From positions 301,126 through 365,125 of the forward strand of contig NZ_LT964739.1 of the NCBI RefSeq assembly GCF_900240265.1: 64,000 nt of DNA, written 5' to 3'. The translations under genes were made by a program, and so were the position numbers. This document shows, one piece after another, positions 8,551 to 17,323 of this stretch (within the stretch, counting starts at the first letter, position 1; each line of letters begins with the position of its first letter). The stretch comes from Galactobacillus timonensis. GTDB taxonomy: Bacteria; Bacillota_I; Bacilli_A; Erysipelotrichales; Erysipelotrichaceae. Below the pieces are notes generated by a model. It did no database searches, had not been told where the DNA came from, and saw only the letters and a list, made by a program, of their open reading frames with translations.

Positions 8551-9906
8551 TCAGCAATATTTGCCAAGTTTTTCACGCAGCTTCGTTCCATCCACCGCAT
8601 GCAGATCGATTCCCTCGTCCAGTGCCATGACGCACGCTTCGCCCGCCGCCTGGCCGATATCAATGACCGTCGGAATGATACGGATGCTCGCCTCCATCAG
8701 AAACTGCGTCGAAATGCACCGACCCGCAGCACATACATTCTTCACGGCCGATGTAATCATTGCCCGATAGGGAATTTCATAGTAGTCACCCGGCTGATAG
8801 GCAATCTGATGCACCAGCGACTTCTTTGCCGAATGAACATCAATGTACCAGTCGCCCCGGGCAACACCATCTTCAAACCGCGCCCTGCCCGTATAATCCT
8901 CAGCAGGCATCACATAGTCGCCAACCATTTCCCAGGACTCGCGCACCCCGAGCATCGAAGCCTCCTGCACCAGATAGCAGTTTTCAAAGCCCGGCATATA
9001 TCCTTTCAAAAAGCGGACCAGACGACGAATGGCTGCGCGCCCCTCACTGATCGCCACCGATCTGTCCAGCGCATGCTCGTTATCCATCAGATGCACCAGA
9101 TGCGGACAATTGAAGGACAATACGCCCGGCTTCCCCGGCACCGTATAGTTCTGGAAATAGCGAAGATCATCCGGGATCAGCACCCCGTCATGAACCGCCT
9201 GATCAAATACCGGCTGCAGCGCAAAACCACGGCCACCAACCATGGCCGACTCAAAATAATCGCCTGCCTCATGATGCACACTGTAGGTATCATGCAGCGA
9301 AAAAACATAGGAACGATACTTCTCTATATCTACGCCGCCCACTTCAAAACGCAGCGAAGAGATCTGATTGTTCCCGTCCTCATCGCCCCGGCGGCAGGGA
9401 ACCCCGGCAAGCCGAAGCACCAGAGCATCGCCGCTGGCATCGACAAACTGCTTACCAAGCACCGCGCAAAGACCGTCCGTAACTGCAACCACCAGGCCCT
9501 TGATATGATCCCGATCCATCAGCACATCCGCAATCGTCGCATCATACAGCAGGTCACAGCCCGCATCCCTTAACAGCTCTTCCCAGCTGTGGCACATCGC
9601 TTCTGCCGAAAACCAGCGCTGCTCACTGACTCCATGGTCCTTCACCGGTGCAATCGCATTGAGCTTCTTTTCCAGCGCATAGAAGTTGCTGTGATGCCCC
9701 GTATAGGAGCGCATCATCGGCGTAACAAGCGCATTGACACTCGAGCCGCCAAGCCGGATCGACTTTTCAACGACCAGCGTTTTCTTCCCGGCCGCAGCGG
9801 ATGTCAGAGCAGCCGATGCACCTGCACTGCCGCCGCCGGCAATAATGGTTTCCCAGCTTCCCAGAATCTCAAGTTCACGTCCATGATAAGAAACAGTTTC
9901 TTTCAT
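8551..9906 (-). CDS. FAD-dependent oxidoreductase (FAD_oxidored family)
   Basis: A 451-residue flavoprotein. The dinucleotide-binding motif TIIAGGGSAGASAALTSA begins at residue 20 and is followed by the acidic end of strand two (LVVEKS). The middle (GKQFVDASGDALVLRLAG) and the end (NVCAAGRCIST, then VIDIGQAAGEA) fit the PF12831-like family of cytoplasmic FAD oxidoreductases often found with carbohydrate or amino-acid catabolic genes. No signal peptide. The start follows GGAGGGG. It is the first gene of the minus-strand cluster, directly downstream of operator copy 2. Substrate unknown. Confidence 0.85.
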   Translation of the reverse strand: MKETVSYHGRELEILGSWETIIAGGGSAGASAALTSAAAGKKTLVVEKSIRLGGSSVNALVTPMMRSYTGHHSNFYALEKKLNAIAPVKDHGVSEQRWFSAEAMCHSWEELLRDAGCDLLYDATIADVLMDRDHIKGLVVAVTDGLCAVLGKQFVDASGDALVLRLAGVPCRRGDEDGNNQISSLRFEVGGVDIEKYRSYVFSLHDTYSVHHEAGDYFESAMVGGRGFALQPVFDQAVHDGVLIPDDLRYFQNYTVPGKPGVLSFNCPHLVHLMDNEHALDRSVAISEGRAAIRRLVRFLKGYMPGFENCYLVQEASMLGVRESWEMVGDYVMPAEDYTGRARFEDGVARGDWYIDVHSAKKSLVHQIAYQPGDYYEIPYRAMITSAVKNVCAAGRCISTQFLMEASIRIIPTVIDIGQAAGEACVMALDEGIDLHAVDGTKLREKLGKYC

Positions 9907-9948
9907 AACCCCTCCGGATCTTTTCAGTTGCGTTTTTCCGTTCTACAA

Positions 9949-9969
9949 TTATTTCGGACTTCGCAATAA
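9949..9969. promoter_or_regulatory. palindromic operator candidate, copy 2, in divergent promoter region
   Basis: TTATTTCG-GACTT-CGCAATAA is an 8-5-8 inverted repeat with one mismatch and the same spacer and core as the dyad at 8488. It lies between the FAD oxidoreductase (minus) and nanE (plus). A plausible plus-strand promoter, TTCGCA-17-TAGACG, overlaps its right arm, which fits repression of nanE-nanK. Confidence 0.75.
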
Positions 9970-10036
9970 CCTGCTTTCAGCATAGACGATTTTTCCGCCA
10001 ATGCAAGCGGTGCGAAAAGAAAGAAGGCAAACTATC

Positions 10037-10732
10037 ATGAATCAGAAAAATCAGACAATCCTGGATTCCATTCACGGAAAGCTGATCGTCTCCTGCCAGG
10101 CGCTGCCGCAGGAACCTCTGCATTCCAGCTTCATTATGGGCCGCATGGCCCTTGCCGCCACCATGGGCGGAGCTGGCGGTATCCGCGCAAATACGCCCGA
10201 AGATATCGCCGAGATCCGCAAAAACACAACTCTCCCCATTATCGGCATTATCAAGAAAGACTATCCCGATTCCGAAGTGTACATCACCCCGACGATGGCA
10301 GAAGTCGATGCCCTGATGGCTTGCGGCGTCGAAATTCTTGCCATGGATGCCACTGCCCGCAAACGTCCGCAAGGACAGTCTCTGGATGATTTCTTCCATG
10401 CCGTCAAAACCAGGTATCCGGATCAGCTGTTCATGGCCGACTGTGCAAGTGTCGAAGACGGCATGCATGCGGCTGAGCTTGGTTTCGATCTCATTGGCAC
10501 AACCATGGCGGGCTATACCGATTACACCAAAGGCGTCAAAGTCCCTCCCTATGCCATGATTAAAAAGCTGGTGCTGGAATGCGGAAAGCCGGTCATAGCC
10601 GAGGGTCATATCTCTACGCCGGAAATGCTGCGGCACGCGATGGATATGAACGTATGGGCCGTCGTCGTCGGCTCTGCCATCACCCGCCCCTATGAAATTA
10701 CCAAGAGCTTCATGAAAGCGCTGGAGGACTGA
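10037..10732 (+). CDS. nanE: N-acylmannosamine-6-phosphate 2-epimerase, NanE family
   Basis: A 231-residue TIM-barrel protein of usual NanE length. It converts N-acetylmannosamine-6-phosphate to N-acetylglucosamine-6-phosphate in sialic-acid or ManNAc catabolism. Family blocks are seen: GGAGGIRANTPEDI near residue 45, PIIGIIKKDYPDSEVYITPT near 75, ILAMDATARKRP near 107, IGTTMAGYTDYT near 158 and VIAEGHISTPE near 194. The start MNQKNQT is placed at AAGAAGG. The ATG of the downstream kinase overlaps its stop. No nanA (sialate lyase) is in the window, so the true substrate could be free ManNAc or another N-acyl sugar. Confidence 0.92.
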   Translation: MNQKNQTILDSIHGKLIVSCQALPQEPLHSSFIMGRMALAATMGGAGGIRANTPEDIAEIRKNTTLPIIGIIKKDYPDSEVYITPTMAEVDALMACGVEILAMDATARKRPQGQSLDDFFHAVKTRYPDQLFMADCASVEDGMHAAELGFDLIGTTMAGYTDYTKGVKVPPYAMIKKLVLECGKPVIAEGHISTPEMLRHAMDMNVWAVVVGSAITRPYEITKSFMKALED

Positions 10733-11622
10733 TGGTACGCATCGGCCTACTGGACATCGGCGGCACCTCCATTAAAAGCGGCATTTTTGAAAACAACATT
10801 CTGACCGCCGGCGAAACAATTCCCACCTGTGCAAAAGACGGTGCACAGCAGGTGCTTCTGCGCGCCATCGCCCTCCTTCATCTGACGGAAAACCTCGATG
10901 CCATCGGCATCAGTACCTGCGGACAGGTGAATCCGGCCGACGGTTCCATCGCATACGCCAACGAAAATATGCCCGGCTATACGGGTATGCCTGTTCGTAA
11001 GATGTTTGAAGATTCCTTTCACATTCCCTGTGCCGTAATCAATGACGCCTACGCGGCGGCGGCCGGGGAACATGCCTGCGGCGCAGCGCAGGGTGCTGCC
11101 GATTTTCTATGCATCACCTACGGGACGGGCATCGGTGCCGGCATCTGGCTGAATGGTGCCCCCTATTACGGAGCAGGTCCCAATGCCGGAATCATGGCCG
11201 GCGGAATGATCGTACACGCCGAAAAGAAAAGCGACCCCTGGGCGGGCAGCTATGAGAAGGCGGCCTCGACCACGGCCTTACTGCAAAGAGCCAAAGCTGC
11301 CGACCCTTCCATTACTGACGGGCGCTCCTTCATGGAGAAGGTGCAGAAGGAGCCTGAGTTGATGGATGTTCTGACTGCCTGGACAGATGAAATCGGCATC
11401 GGCCTGTGCTCGTTTGCGGCCGTCTACAATATTCCGCTCTTTGTTTTGGGCGGCGGGATTATGGAACAGCCTCTCGTCTTCCAGAAAACGGAAGAAGCCT
11501 TCCAGAAGCACCTGATCCCCGGCTTCCATGGTATCGCCTTAAAAAAAGCCCGACTGGGCAACCAGGCGGGCCTGTATGGTGCTGCAGCTGCGGCTGAAAC
11601 ACTGTTGAAAAAGGGACTGTAA
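10732..11622 (+). CDS. ROK family sugar kinase, likely N-acetylmannosamine kinase
   Basis: A 296-residue ROK kinase: GLLDIGGTSIKSGIF (residues 4-18) is the ATP phosphate loop and ITYGTGIGAGIWLNG (about 126) the second ATP motif. The Cys-rich zinc motif of many ROK kinases is replaced by DPWAGSYEKAAST. Coupled to nanE (start overlaps its stop), so N-acylmannosamine is the likely substrate (context inference). The last codons and the stop (KKGL) lie inside the terminal inverted repeat of the adjacent IS1182-type element, so the natural C-terminus has probably been replaced by a few IS-encoded residues. Confidence 0.85.
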   Translation: MVRIGLLDIGGTSIKSGIFENNILTAGETIPTCAKDGAQQVLLRAIALLHLTENLDAIGISTCGQVNPADGSIAYANENMPGYTGMPVRKMFEDSFHIPCAVINDAYAAAAGEHACGAAQGAADFLCITYGTGIGAGIWLNGAPYYGAGPNAGIMAGGMIVHAEKKSDPWAGSYEKAASTTALLQRAKAADPSITDGRSFMEKVQKEPELMDVLTAWTDEIGIGLCSFAAVYNIPLFVLGGGIMEQPLVFQKTEEAFQKHLIPGFHGIALKKARLGNQAGLYGAAAAAETLLKKGL

Positions 11623-13538
11623 CAGTTTGAGCATATTTAGAATCTGCTCAGGCTGCTACGGCCCCTTTTCTTGCATGGTGAATGATAGTGCTCGAGCATT
11701 CATTCTCCGGCAATATGAAAAAGCGGCTGACGGTATCAAATCAGCACGCATTAAAAACATCTTTGTTAGTTCCATGAAAATTTCTTACTGTCTTTCGCTT
11801 TAGTTCATCAGTGAATTCTGCTCTGGCTTCTTCACAGTCAGACGCCAGTGGTGATATTTGCGGAGATTGTATCCCATGATTACCAGAAGAAATTCCATTT
11901 TTACGTTTTTCATTCCTCTTCTATGGAATCGGGTAAATCTCATGTCTTCCTTAATCACTCCGAAGGCACCTTCCGCCTGCTCGCTGCGCTTGGTTTTCAG
12001 TTCGATTCCTTTCTCTGAATCCAGCTGTTTTCTGGCTTCCGCTTTCAGCTCTTCACCCACAACATTCACGCTGTTCTGACGATATCCACGCTTGTTGTAC
12101 TTCGGTATACATTTGTCTCTCAGTGGACAGCCTTCGCAATGTTTTGGCTCTGAATAATTCTGCAGAATGGTCAGATTTCCTGCCCGTGAAATTGAACTTC
12201 TGTCTCCGTCATAATGATCGAACTTTCTTCCATTCGGACAGATCCGATAGCCATCTTTATCAACACCCCAGTTGAATGTATTAAATGGGTGATTCTTCCT
12301 GAACATTCTGTCGTGTTCCTTGCCGTACATCGGGAACTTCTGAACCAGATTTATTCCATGCCGGATGTTATACAGATAATTGTCATAACCTCCATATCCG
12401 GCATCAGCCGTCGGATCCCTGGGATAATAACCGTATAAGCTGTGGAATCGCTCCATAAATGGTTCCCAGGTGACCGTATCTCCAGGCGTCTGATAGATAT
12501 CGCTGTTTACAATGAATCCCTCTGAAACGGCGATCTGGCAGTTATAGCAGGGGCGTGTTACACCGGAACGGTTGTAATAATCCCATTTGGTAGCCATGAA
12601 GGTCGCATCATGATCCGTCTTTGAGCAGCTGTTCCTGTCACCAATGATAGAAAGCCAGGTCTCATAGCCGCTGAGCCGTATTGCGTAGCCAAGCAGAAGA
12701 TCATACCGCTTCTGAATGTCTGACTTGCGCTTTCCTTTTCCGTACTGAATTTGAATGTTTTCATGAACCATGACATCCATCAGATACTGAACGATGAACC
12801 ATATTTCCAAAGCAGAGTATCTCACTTTGGTTTCGTAATAGTACCCATAAGCGAGATTCAGTGAGGTGACCGCTTTGGTAATATCGCGGAAGAGATCTGC
12901 ACGTGCATTCAGAATTCGTTTCTTATAAACAAAGGAATTCTTGTACGCATTCGCCTCGATCTTCGTGCCATCTACGAACTGAGTGTTCGGATCAATTCCA
13001 GTCTCGTTGATAATATCCAGGTTGAGATCCTTCATGAGGCTGTCAATGGATTCAGTGAGCTGATTCATCACACGCGAAAAGGCCATTTTACTGGGCATTT
13101 CCTGATTAGAGAGATAGATGAACCGGATATCGGTCCGACAGTGCTGGACGATATCTTCCAGGGAATAAATGCGATTCATGTAGGCAAAGAGAATGACTTT
13201 AACGAGCATACCTCTGTCATGACTGCGGGAGTTATTCGAACGGATTGGTTTCACATAACGGCTGAAGTTCACTCCTTTCACCGCACCGAGAAACGAATAA
13301 AGGGTGTCATCCTGAGGCACTTTGATAAAGAGATTAAGAGGCAGGGCCAGCTGAACAGCGTTATAATAAGTGCGCTGATCGGGTCCTTCGAAAACAAGAT
13401 CAGCATTTTTCATACCTTAATTATACATGCAAGCATGTATTTAATCAACATGGATTTCAACTTTCTTGAACTTCTTTAACATCAGACCGCCGAAAAAGGA
13501 GCCATAACAGTCATTCAACTGTTACAGCCCCTTTTTCA
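11606..13538. mobile_element. IS1182-family insertion sequence
   Basis: A single transposase gene flanked by inverted ends: the left end TGAAAAAGGGACTGTAACAG (from 11606) matches the right end read inward from 13538, TGAAAAAGGGGCTGTAACAG, with one mismatch. Each end can also fold into an imperfect hairpin. GGGGCTGTAACA-like ends fit the IS1182 family. I could not see a clear target duplication. The left end lies inside the 3' end of the ROK kinase gene; the right end is about 24 bp from the cstA stop. Confidence 0.75.
11800..13413 (-). CDS. IS1182 family DDE transposase
   Basis: A 537-residue transposase that looks intact. The N-terminal IS1182-type domain (SHDRGMLVKVILFAYMNRIY) is followed by the DDE core: Asp in FVDGTKIEANAYK, Asp in DPTADAGYGGYDNY and Glu in KRSEQAEGAFGVIKEDMRF. 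A CxxC-type cluster (KHCEGCPLRDKCIPKYNKRG) precedes the last acid, as usual in this family. An 18-bp palindrome ATACATGCAAGCATGTAT (13423-13440) lies just upstream of the start and may regulate it. Full length and unbroken, so the element may be active. Confidence 0.92.
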   Translation of the reverse strand: MKNADLVFEGPDQRTYYNAVQLALPLNLFIKVPQDDTLYSFLGAVKGVNFSRYVKPIRSNNSRSHDRGMLVKVILFAYMNRIYSLEDIVQHCRTDIRFIYLSNQEMPSKMAFSRVMNQLTESIDSLMKDLNLDIINETGIDPNTQFVDGTKIEANAYKNSFVYKKRILNARADLFRDITKAVTSLNLAYGYYYETKVRYSALEIWFIVQYLMDVMVHENIQIQYGKGKRKSDIQKRYDLLLGYAIRLSGYETWLSIIGDRNSCSKTDHDATFMATKWDYYNRSGVTRPCYNCQIAVSEGFIVNSDIYQTPGDTVTWEPFMERFHSLYGYYPRDPTADAGYGGYDNYLYNIRHGINLVQKFPMYGKEHDRMFRKNHPFNTFNWGVDKDGYRICPNGRKFDHYDGDRSSISRAGNLTILQNYSEPKHCEGCPLRDKCIPKYNKRGYRQNSVNVVGEELKAEARKQLDSEKGIELKTKRSEQAEGAFGVIKEDMRFTRFHRRGMKNVKMEFLLVIMGYNLRKYHHWRLTVKKPEQNSLMN

Positions 13539-13561
13539 TACATGTTACTGATTGAACAGAA

Positions 13562-15334
13562 TTATGCCTGTTCCGAAGCCAGAGTCTCTGATGCTTTGGT
13601 TCCTGACTTTGTCTTTGAAGCCTTCTTTTCCTTCGCCTGCCGCATCATGGTACGGATTGAGTCAAACGCAAGAATCAGAGCCAGCACAATCAGCACAGCC
13701 GCAATCACCGTACGTGTCAGCGACCAGCCGAACTCCGCACCTGCAACGGCACCGGAAGTCAGCGCATTCACATTGCTCAGGATCGTCTGGCTCAGCGATG
13801 TAACCGTCACCACCAGCATGAATACCATCGGAACATAGAACATTTTGTTGTTCTTGCCAACCTTGCCAAGCCACGTAGCCACCGCCAACAGACCCACCGC
13901 AGCCAGCAGCTGGTTGCTCGCACCAAACAGAGGCCAGATATTGAGATAGCCCGTCATACCAAGACCGACACCGACAACAACCGTGAACGCCGTAGCGAGA
14001 TAGGGATTGGTCAGAACCTTCTTGAGCCCGGTCGTTTCCGGAACGGTTTCACCTTCATCGAGCCAGAACTCCTGGAACGTATAGCGCGCTAGACGCGTCG
14101 CCGTATCAAGCGACGTGAGGCAGAACACCGAGATTGCCAGGATCAGCAGTGTCTGCAGAACATTCTGCACCCCGGACAGCCCCGGAATCGAAGCAACCAT
14201 CGAAGCGATACCGACCGAGAATACCTGCATCGGATTGGTCAGTGTACCACCCGCAAAGCGGTCCCACACGTAACCGACAGCACAGATCGTGCAGATACCA
14301 AGGACACACTCAATGAGCATCGACCCATAGGCAACCGGTAACGCATGTTTCTCATTGTCCAGCTGCTTCGATGTCGTGCCCGAAGATACCAGCGAATGGA
14401 AGCCCGAGATTGCGCCGCAGGCAACCGTCACAAACAGCACCGGGAACATGGATCCGGAAGAAGCCGTAAAGCCCGTAAACGCCGGCATCGCCGAGATATC
14501 CGCATGTGCCCCAAGAATACCAACAACGGCAACTGCCATCATAAAGTACAGCAGAAAGGAGCTCAGATAATCCCGTGGCTGTAACAGAATCCATACCGGC
14601 ACAACCGAAGCGACCGCAATGTAGACACCGATGATGACCATCCAGGTCGTATTCGAGAAATAGAAGGGATGAAAATTCATTCCCACAAAAATCACCGCCA
14701 CAATGCCTGTGCAGCCAACCAGTGTCGACACCAGTAATGGCGCATGACGACGGTAAATCGCAAAGCCAAAGCCAATTGCCAGAACAATGAACAGAAGCGA
14801 AATCATCGCCGTCGATGCATTTCCTGCGCTGGCCGCATAATCAACCGCGCCTTCCGCTGTGAATGTTGCCGCAAAGGTTCCGGCAACCATGGAGCTGAAC
14901 GCCGCCACAACCAATAACAGCGTCAGATACGCAAAGACCAGGAACATCTTCTTCATCTTCGTTCCCATCGTATCGGCAATGATTTCACCGATCGACTGTC
15001 CCTTATGGCGAATCGAAGCAAACAGGGCGCCGAAATCATGGACACCGCCAAAGAAGATACCGCCGACCAGAATCCATAACAGCACCGGAAGCCAACCGAA
15101 GACAGCCGCCTGCACCGGACCCGTAATCGGGCCGGCACCGGCAATCGAAGAAAAGTGATGCCCCATCAGTACCGCCGGCTTCGCCGGCATATAATCCACA
15201 TCGTCCTCATACGTATACGCCGGCGTTTCGCGGCCCGGATCCACGCCCCATTCTCTGGCAAGCCAGCGGCCGTAAAACAGATAGCCGCAGGCCAGCGCCG
15301 CAACTCCCAGCAATAACATCACTGCACTATTCAT
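13562..15334 (-). CDS. cstA: carbon starvation protein A, CstA family transporter
   Basis: A 590-residue membrane protein with about 16-18 hydrophobic segments, the usual CstA size order. The CstA signature is near the start: GHHFSSIAGAGPITGPVQ followed by GWLPVLLWILVGGIFFGGVHD, given here as separate motifs. CstA proteins take up peptides and, in some bacteria, pyruvate. It is the second gene behind a T-box leader (15994-16250), after a small unknown gene with a 94-nt gap, so its expression probably depends on charging of one tRNA; this favours peptide or amino-acid uptake here. The C-terminus is Lys/Ser-rich and cytoplasmic. Confidence 0.93.
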   Translation of the reverse strand: MNSAVMLLLGVAALACGYLFYGRWLAREWGVDPGRETPAYTYEDDVDYMPAKPAVLMGHHFSSIAGAGPITGPVQAAVFGWLPVLLWILVGGIFFGGVHDFGALFASIRHKGQSIGEIIADTMGTKMKKMFLVFAYLTLLLVVAAFSSMVAGTFAATFTAEGAVDYAASAGNASTAMISLLFIVLAIGFGFAIYRRHAPLLVSTLVGCTGIVAVIFVGMNFHPFYFSNTTWMVIIGVYIAVASVVPVWILLQPRDYLSSFLLYFMMAVAVVGILGAHADISAMPAFTGFTASSGSMFPVLFVTVACGAISGFHSLVSSGTTSKQLDNEKHALPVAYGSMLIECVLGICTICAVGYVWDRFAGGTLTNPMQVFSVGIASMVASIPGLSGVQNVLQTLLILAISVFCLTSLDTATRLARYTFQEFWLDEGETVPETTGLKKVLTNPYLATAFTVVVGVGLGMTGYLNIWPLFGASNQLLAAVGLLAVATWLGKVGKNNKMFYVPMVFMLVVTVTSLSQTILSNVNALTSGAVAGAEFGWSLTRTVIAAVLIVLALILAFDSIRTMMRQAKEKKASKTKSGTKASETLASEQA

Positions 15335-15428
15335 ACCCTTTACTCTCCCTTTGTCTGTATGTTGTTTCCCTGATGAATTGAACCGTATTGTTTTTTGTTT
15401 CGATTGTTTCTACTGCCGTTTCTCTTCG

Positions 15429-15962
15429 TTACGTCTGCTGTGCCAGACGCAATCGCCTGCTTTCCATCTTCAGCAGATTCTTCAGGTTTCTTCGCAGGTC
15501 CCCACCGCTGAAGTTGCACGCCGTCTTCCCGTCTTCCAGCACCGCAATCCCCGTATGGAAATCCATATACCCATCGAGACCGAAGCGGAATTCTTTATGA
15601 ATCCGGCAGCACCGCAACGCCTTCAGCGCCTCGCTGTCACAGCTTTCACACACCACCAGAAGACTCAGCGTCGTCGACATGTGGTGATTCTGCTTCGGAT
15701 CGATCAGCTCCATTCCGCGCCGCAGAACTTCCGCTTCCGCCCGTCGATAGACTTTTGAATCCAGGTGCTTCACAGCCAGCAGCCAGCAGTACTCATGCAC
15801 CATCGCCTGGTTCGTAACATTCTTCTTAAACAGGACATAGTTATCGTTTTCCATATGGAAGTCCATCCGGGCCGCAAACAGTTCATCTTCCCACCGGTGC
15901 ACGTCGTAATATGCTTCATAGGATTTCATAACTTTTTCCGCAAACTGATTCAGATCCTGCAT
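15429..15962 (-). CDS. hypothetical protein behind a T-box leader
   Basis: A 177-residue soluble protein beginning MQDLNQFAEKVM with a good AGGAGG-type site. I do not recognise the family. It is rich in Asp/Glu/Leu/Arg and predicted mostly helical, with two cysteine-containing stretches (LSLLVVCESCDSEALKALRC) and no signal or membrane segments. It is the first gene after the T-box terminator and lies 94 nt before cstA. A partner or regulator of the transporter is possible but not shown by the sequence. Confidence 0.7.
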   Translation of the reverse strand: MQDLNQFAEKVMKSYEAYYDVHRWEDELFAARMDFHMENDNYVLFKKNVTNQAMVHEYCWLLAVKHLDSKVYRRAEAEVLRRGMELIDPKQNHHMSTTLSLLVVCESCDSEALKALRCCRIHKEFRFGLDGYMDFHTGIAVLEDGKTACNFSGGDLRRNLKNLLKMESRRLRLAQQT

Positions 15963-15989
15963 AGCTCCTCCTGTTCCTGACGGATGAAT

Positions 15990-16250
15990 CCACAAAAAAA
16001 CTTCCGCCTTTGATTTCAAAGACGAAAGTTCAGCTTCCGCGGTACCACTTTGATTGCCATAAAACATGGCCACTTTCCCTGTCCAGCAACAGGTAATCCT
16101 TAACGCGGAATACGTCGCAGCCTACTCAAAGTTCGGCGCGCTGCTCACAGAGGATACCTCACCATCGCTTCCACTGCCTTCCACCACTACAACAGCTCTC
16201 TATCGAAAGACTTCCGGCTCAGCGTGTTCTGTTTCATTGCTTTACTTGTT
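15990..16250 (-). promoter_or_regulatory. T-box leader (tRNA-sensing riboswitch)
   Basis: On the minus strand the T-box core AAAGTGGTACCGCGG (16051-16037) is followed by a terminator with stem halves AACTTTCGTCTTTG and CAAAGGCGGAAGTT and a T7 tail (15994-16030). Upstream are Stem I-like elements (GGTGGAAGGCAG) and the conserved GAGTAGG block. Aligning the specifier region with known leaders points to GGU (Gly) before ATCC, but the T-box base TGGT predicts discriminator A73, whereas bacterial tRNA-Gly usually has U73. The amino acid is therefore undecided. It controls the unknown gene at 15429 and probably cstA. Confidence 0.88.
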
Positions 16251-16334
16251 CACTTGTGATGACTGTAGAATACCAGCCCGGCATGAAAGCGGCAATATAT
16301 TTTTGCGAATTATTTTCAGTATTTTGAAACTCCT

Positions 16335-16354
16335 TTGTTACACATATGTAACAA
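16335..16354. promoter_or_regulatory. palindrome upstream of T-box leader
   Basis: TTGTTAC-ACATAT-GTAACAA is a perfect 7-6-7 inverted repeat in the promoter region of the T-box transcript. It may be an operator; no partner regulator is evident. Confidence 0.5.
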
Positions 16355-16400
16355 TTTACATTCCTTATGAACCCAGCGATGAAATCGCTGCCTGATCTTC

Positions 16401-16777
16401 TCAGCAAACCGCCTTTACGCACAGCCAAACGCCATTGATATCGATTACGACATCACGGAAGCCTGCCTCCTTCAGAAGGTCCGTAAGCTGATCCGCATCA
16501 TACAGCGTCATACCATCGATGATCTTTGAATATTTCAGTGCCTCCTTATCATGACCGTTCGATTCATTGCAGATGAAGACGACGCCATCCGGCTTCAGCA
16601 CCCTGCGGATCCCGGCAAATGTCTGCTCAATATCCGGCCAGAAGTAGACCGTCTCAAATGCCGTCACAAGATCCAAGCTGTCATCTTCAAATGGAAGAGA
16701 ACTCACACCCCCCCCTGTACCACGCGGCAGCGTCCCTCCCGGATCGCAGTGCGGTTCACTTTTTCCGTTTCTTCCAC
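16401..16777 (-). pseudogene. class I SAM methyltransferase, C-terminal fragment (IS-split and frameshifted)
   Basis: The left flank of the IS200/IS605 element. From the junction the minus strand reads VEETEKVNRTAIREGRCRVV, then a run of eight G shifts the frame, and the family motif SSLPFEDDSLDLVTAFETVYF continues in another frame to the stop at 16401. Joined to the N-terminal fragment (19043-19279) at DYSDVS, this gives a normal class I methyltransferase. So the gene carries two lesions: the insertion, and a G8 tract where nine or six G would keep frame. The frameshift could also be a sequencing slip. Confidence 0.85.
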
Positions 16778-16901
16778 AACAGATTAGCCGCGGGAGCCCC
16801 TGACTTCAGTCAAGGGGAGGAAGCGGCATAAAGCGCATAAGGAAGCTATTTTTCATGCCTTGCGGTTTGTTTTCATACGACGTTTCTTTTATAATTTAGT
16901 T

Positions 16902-17315
16902 ATGAAACGAACTAAAGATGAAGATACCTACATTCGGAAGGATGGTTTGGTTTACAAAAACCAGTTTCATATCATTTTCTGCCCGAAATACCGCAGACCT
17001 GTATTAACTCCTCCCATTGATGCCAGGCTTAAAGAGCTGCTGTATGAAAAGGCAGAAGATCTTGGCGTTGAGATTCTGGCCCTGGAAGTTATGCCGGACC
17101 ATGTGCATATGTTCCTTTCCATGGATCCGCGCATTCTTCCTCATTACGTGATCAAGCACATGAAGGGATATTCTTCCCATGTATTAAGAGAAGAGTTTCC
17201 AAAACTGAAGACGTGCCTTCCATGTTTATGGACCAGAAACTACTTTTTATGTACTGTCGGAAACATTAACGAAGATACCGTACGCAAATATATTGAAGAT
17301 CAGAAGAGCCATTAA
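16902..17315 (+). CDS. tnpA: TnpA, HUH Y1 single-strand transposase (IS200/IS605)
   Basis: A 137-residue REP/Y1 transposase starting MKRTKDEDTY. The HUH motif is in MPDHVHMFLSM and the nucleophile Tyr in EDTVRKYIEDQ; both catalytic sites are present, so it can be active. It cuts and rejoins single-stranded element ends at subterminal hairpins. The start has no ribosome site but a TTGTTT-17-TATAAT promoter whose last base is 6 nt before ATG, which suggests a leaderless message. A longer in-frame start at 16860 lies upstream of that promoter and is unlikely. tnpB follows after 8 nt. Confidence 0.93.
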   Translation: MKRTKDEDTYIRKDGLVYKNQFHIIFCPKYRRPVLTPPIDARLKELLYEKAEDLGVEILALEVMPDHVHMFLSMDPRILPHYVIKHMKGYSSHVLREEFPKLKTCLPCLWTRNYFLCTVGNINEDTVRKYIEDQKSH

Positions 17316-17323
17316 GGAGCGCA

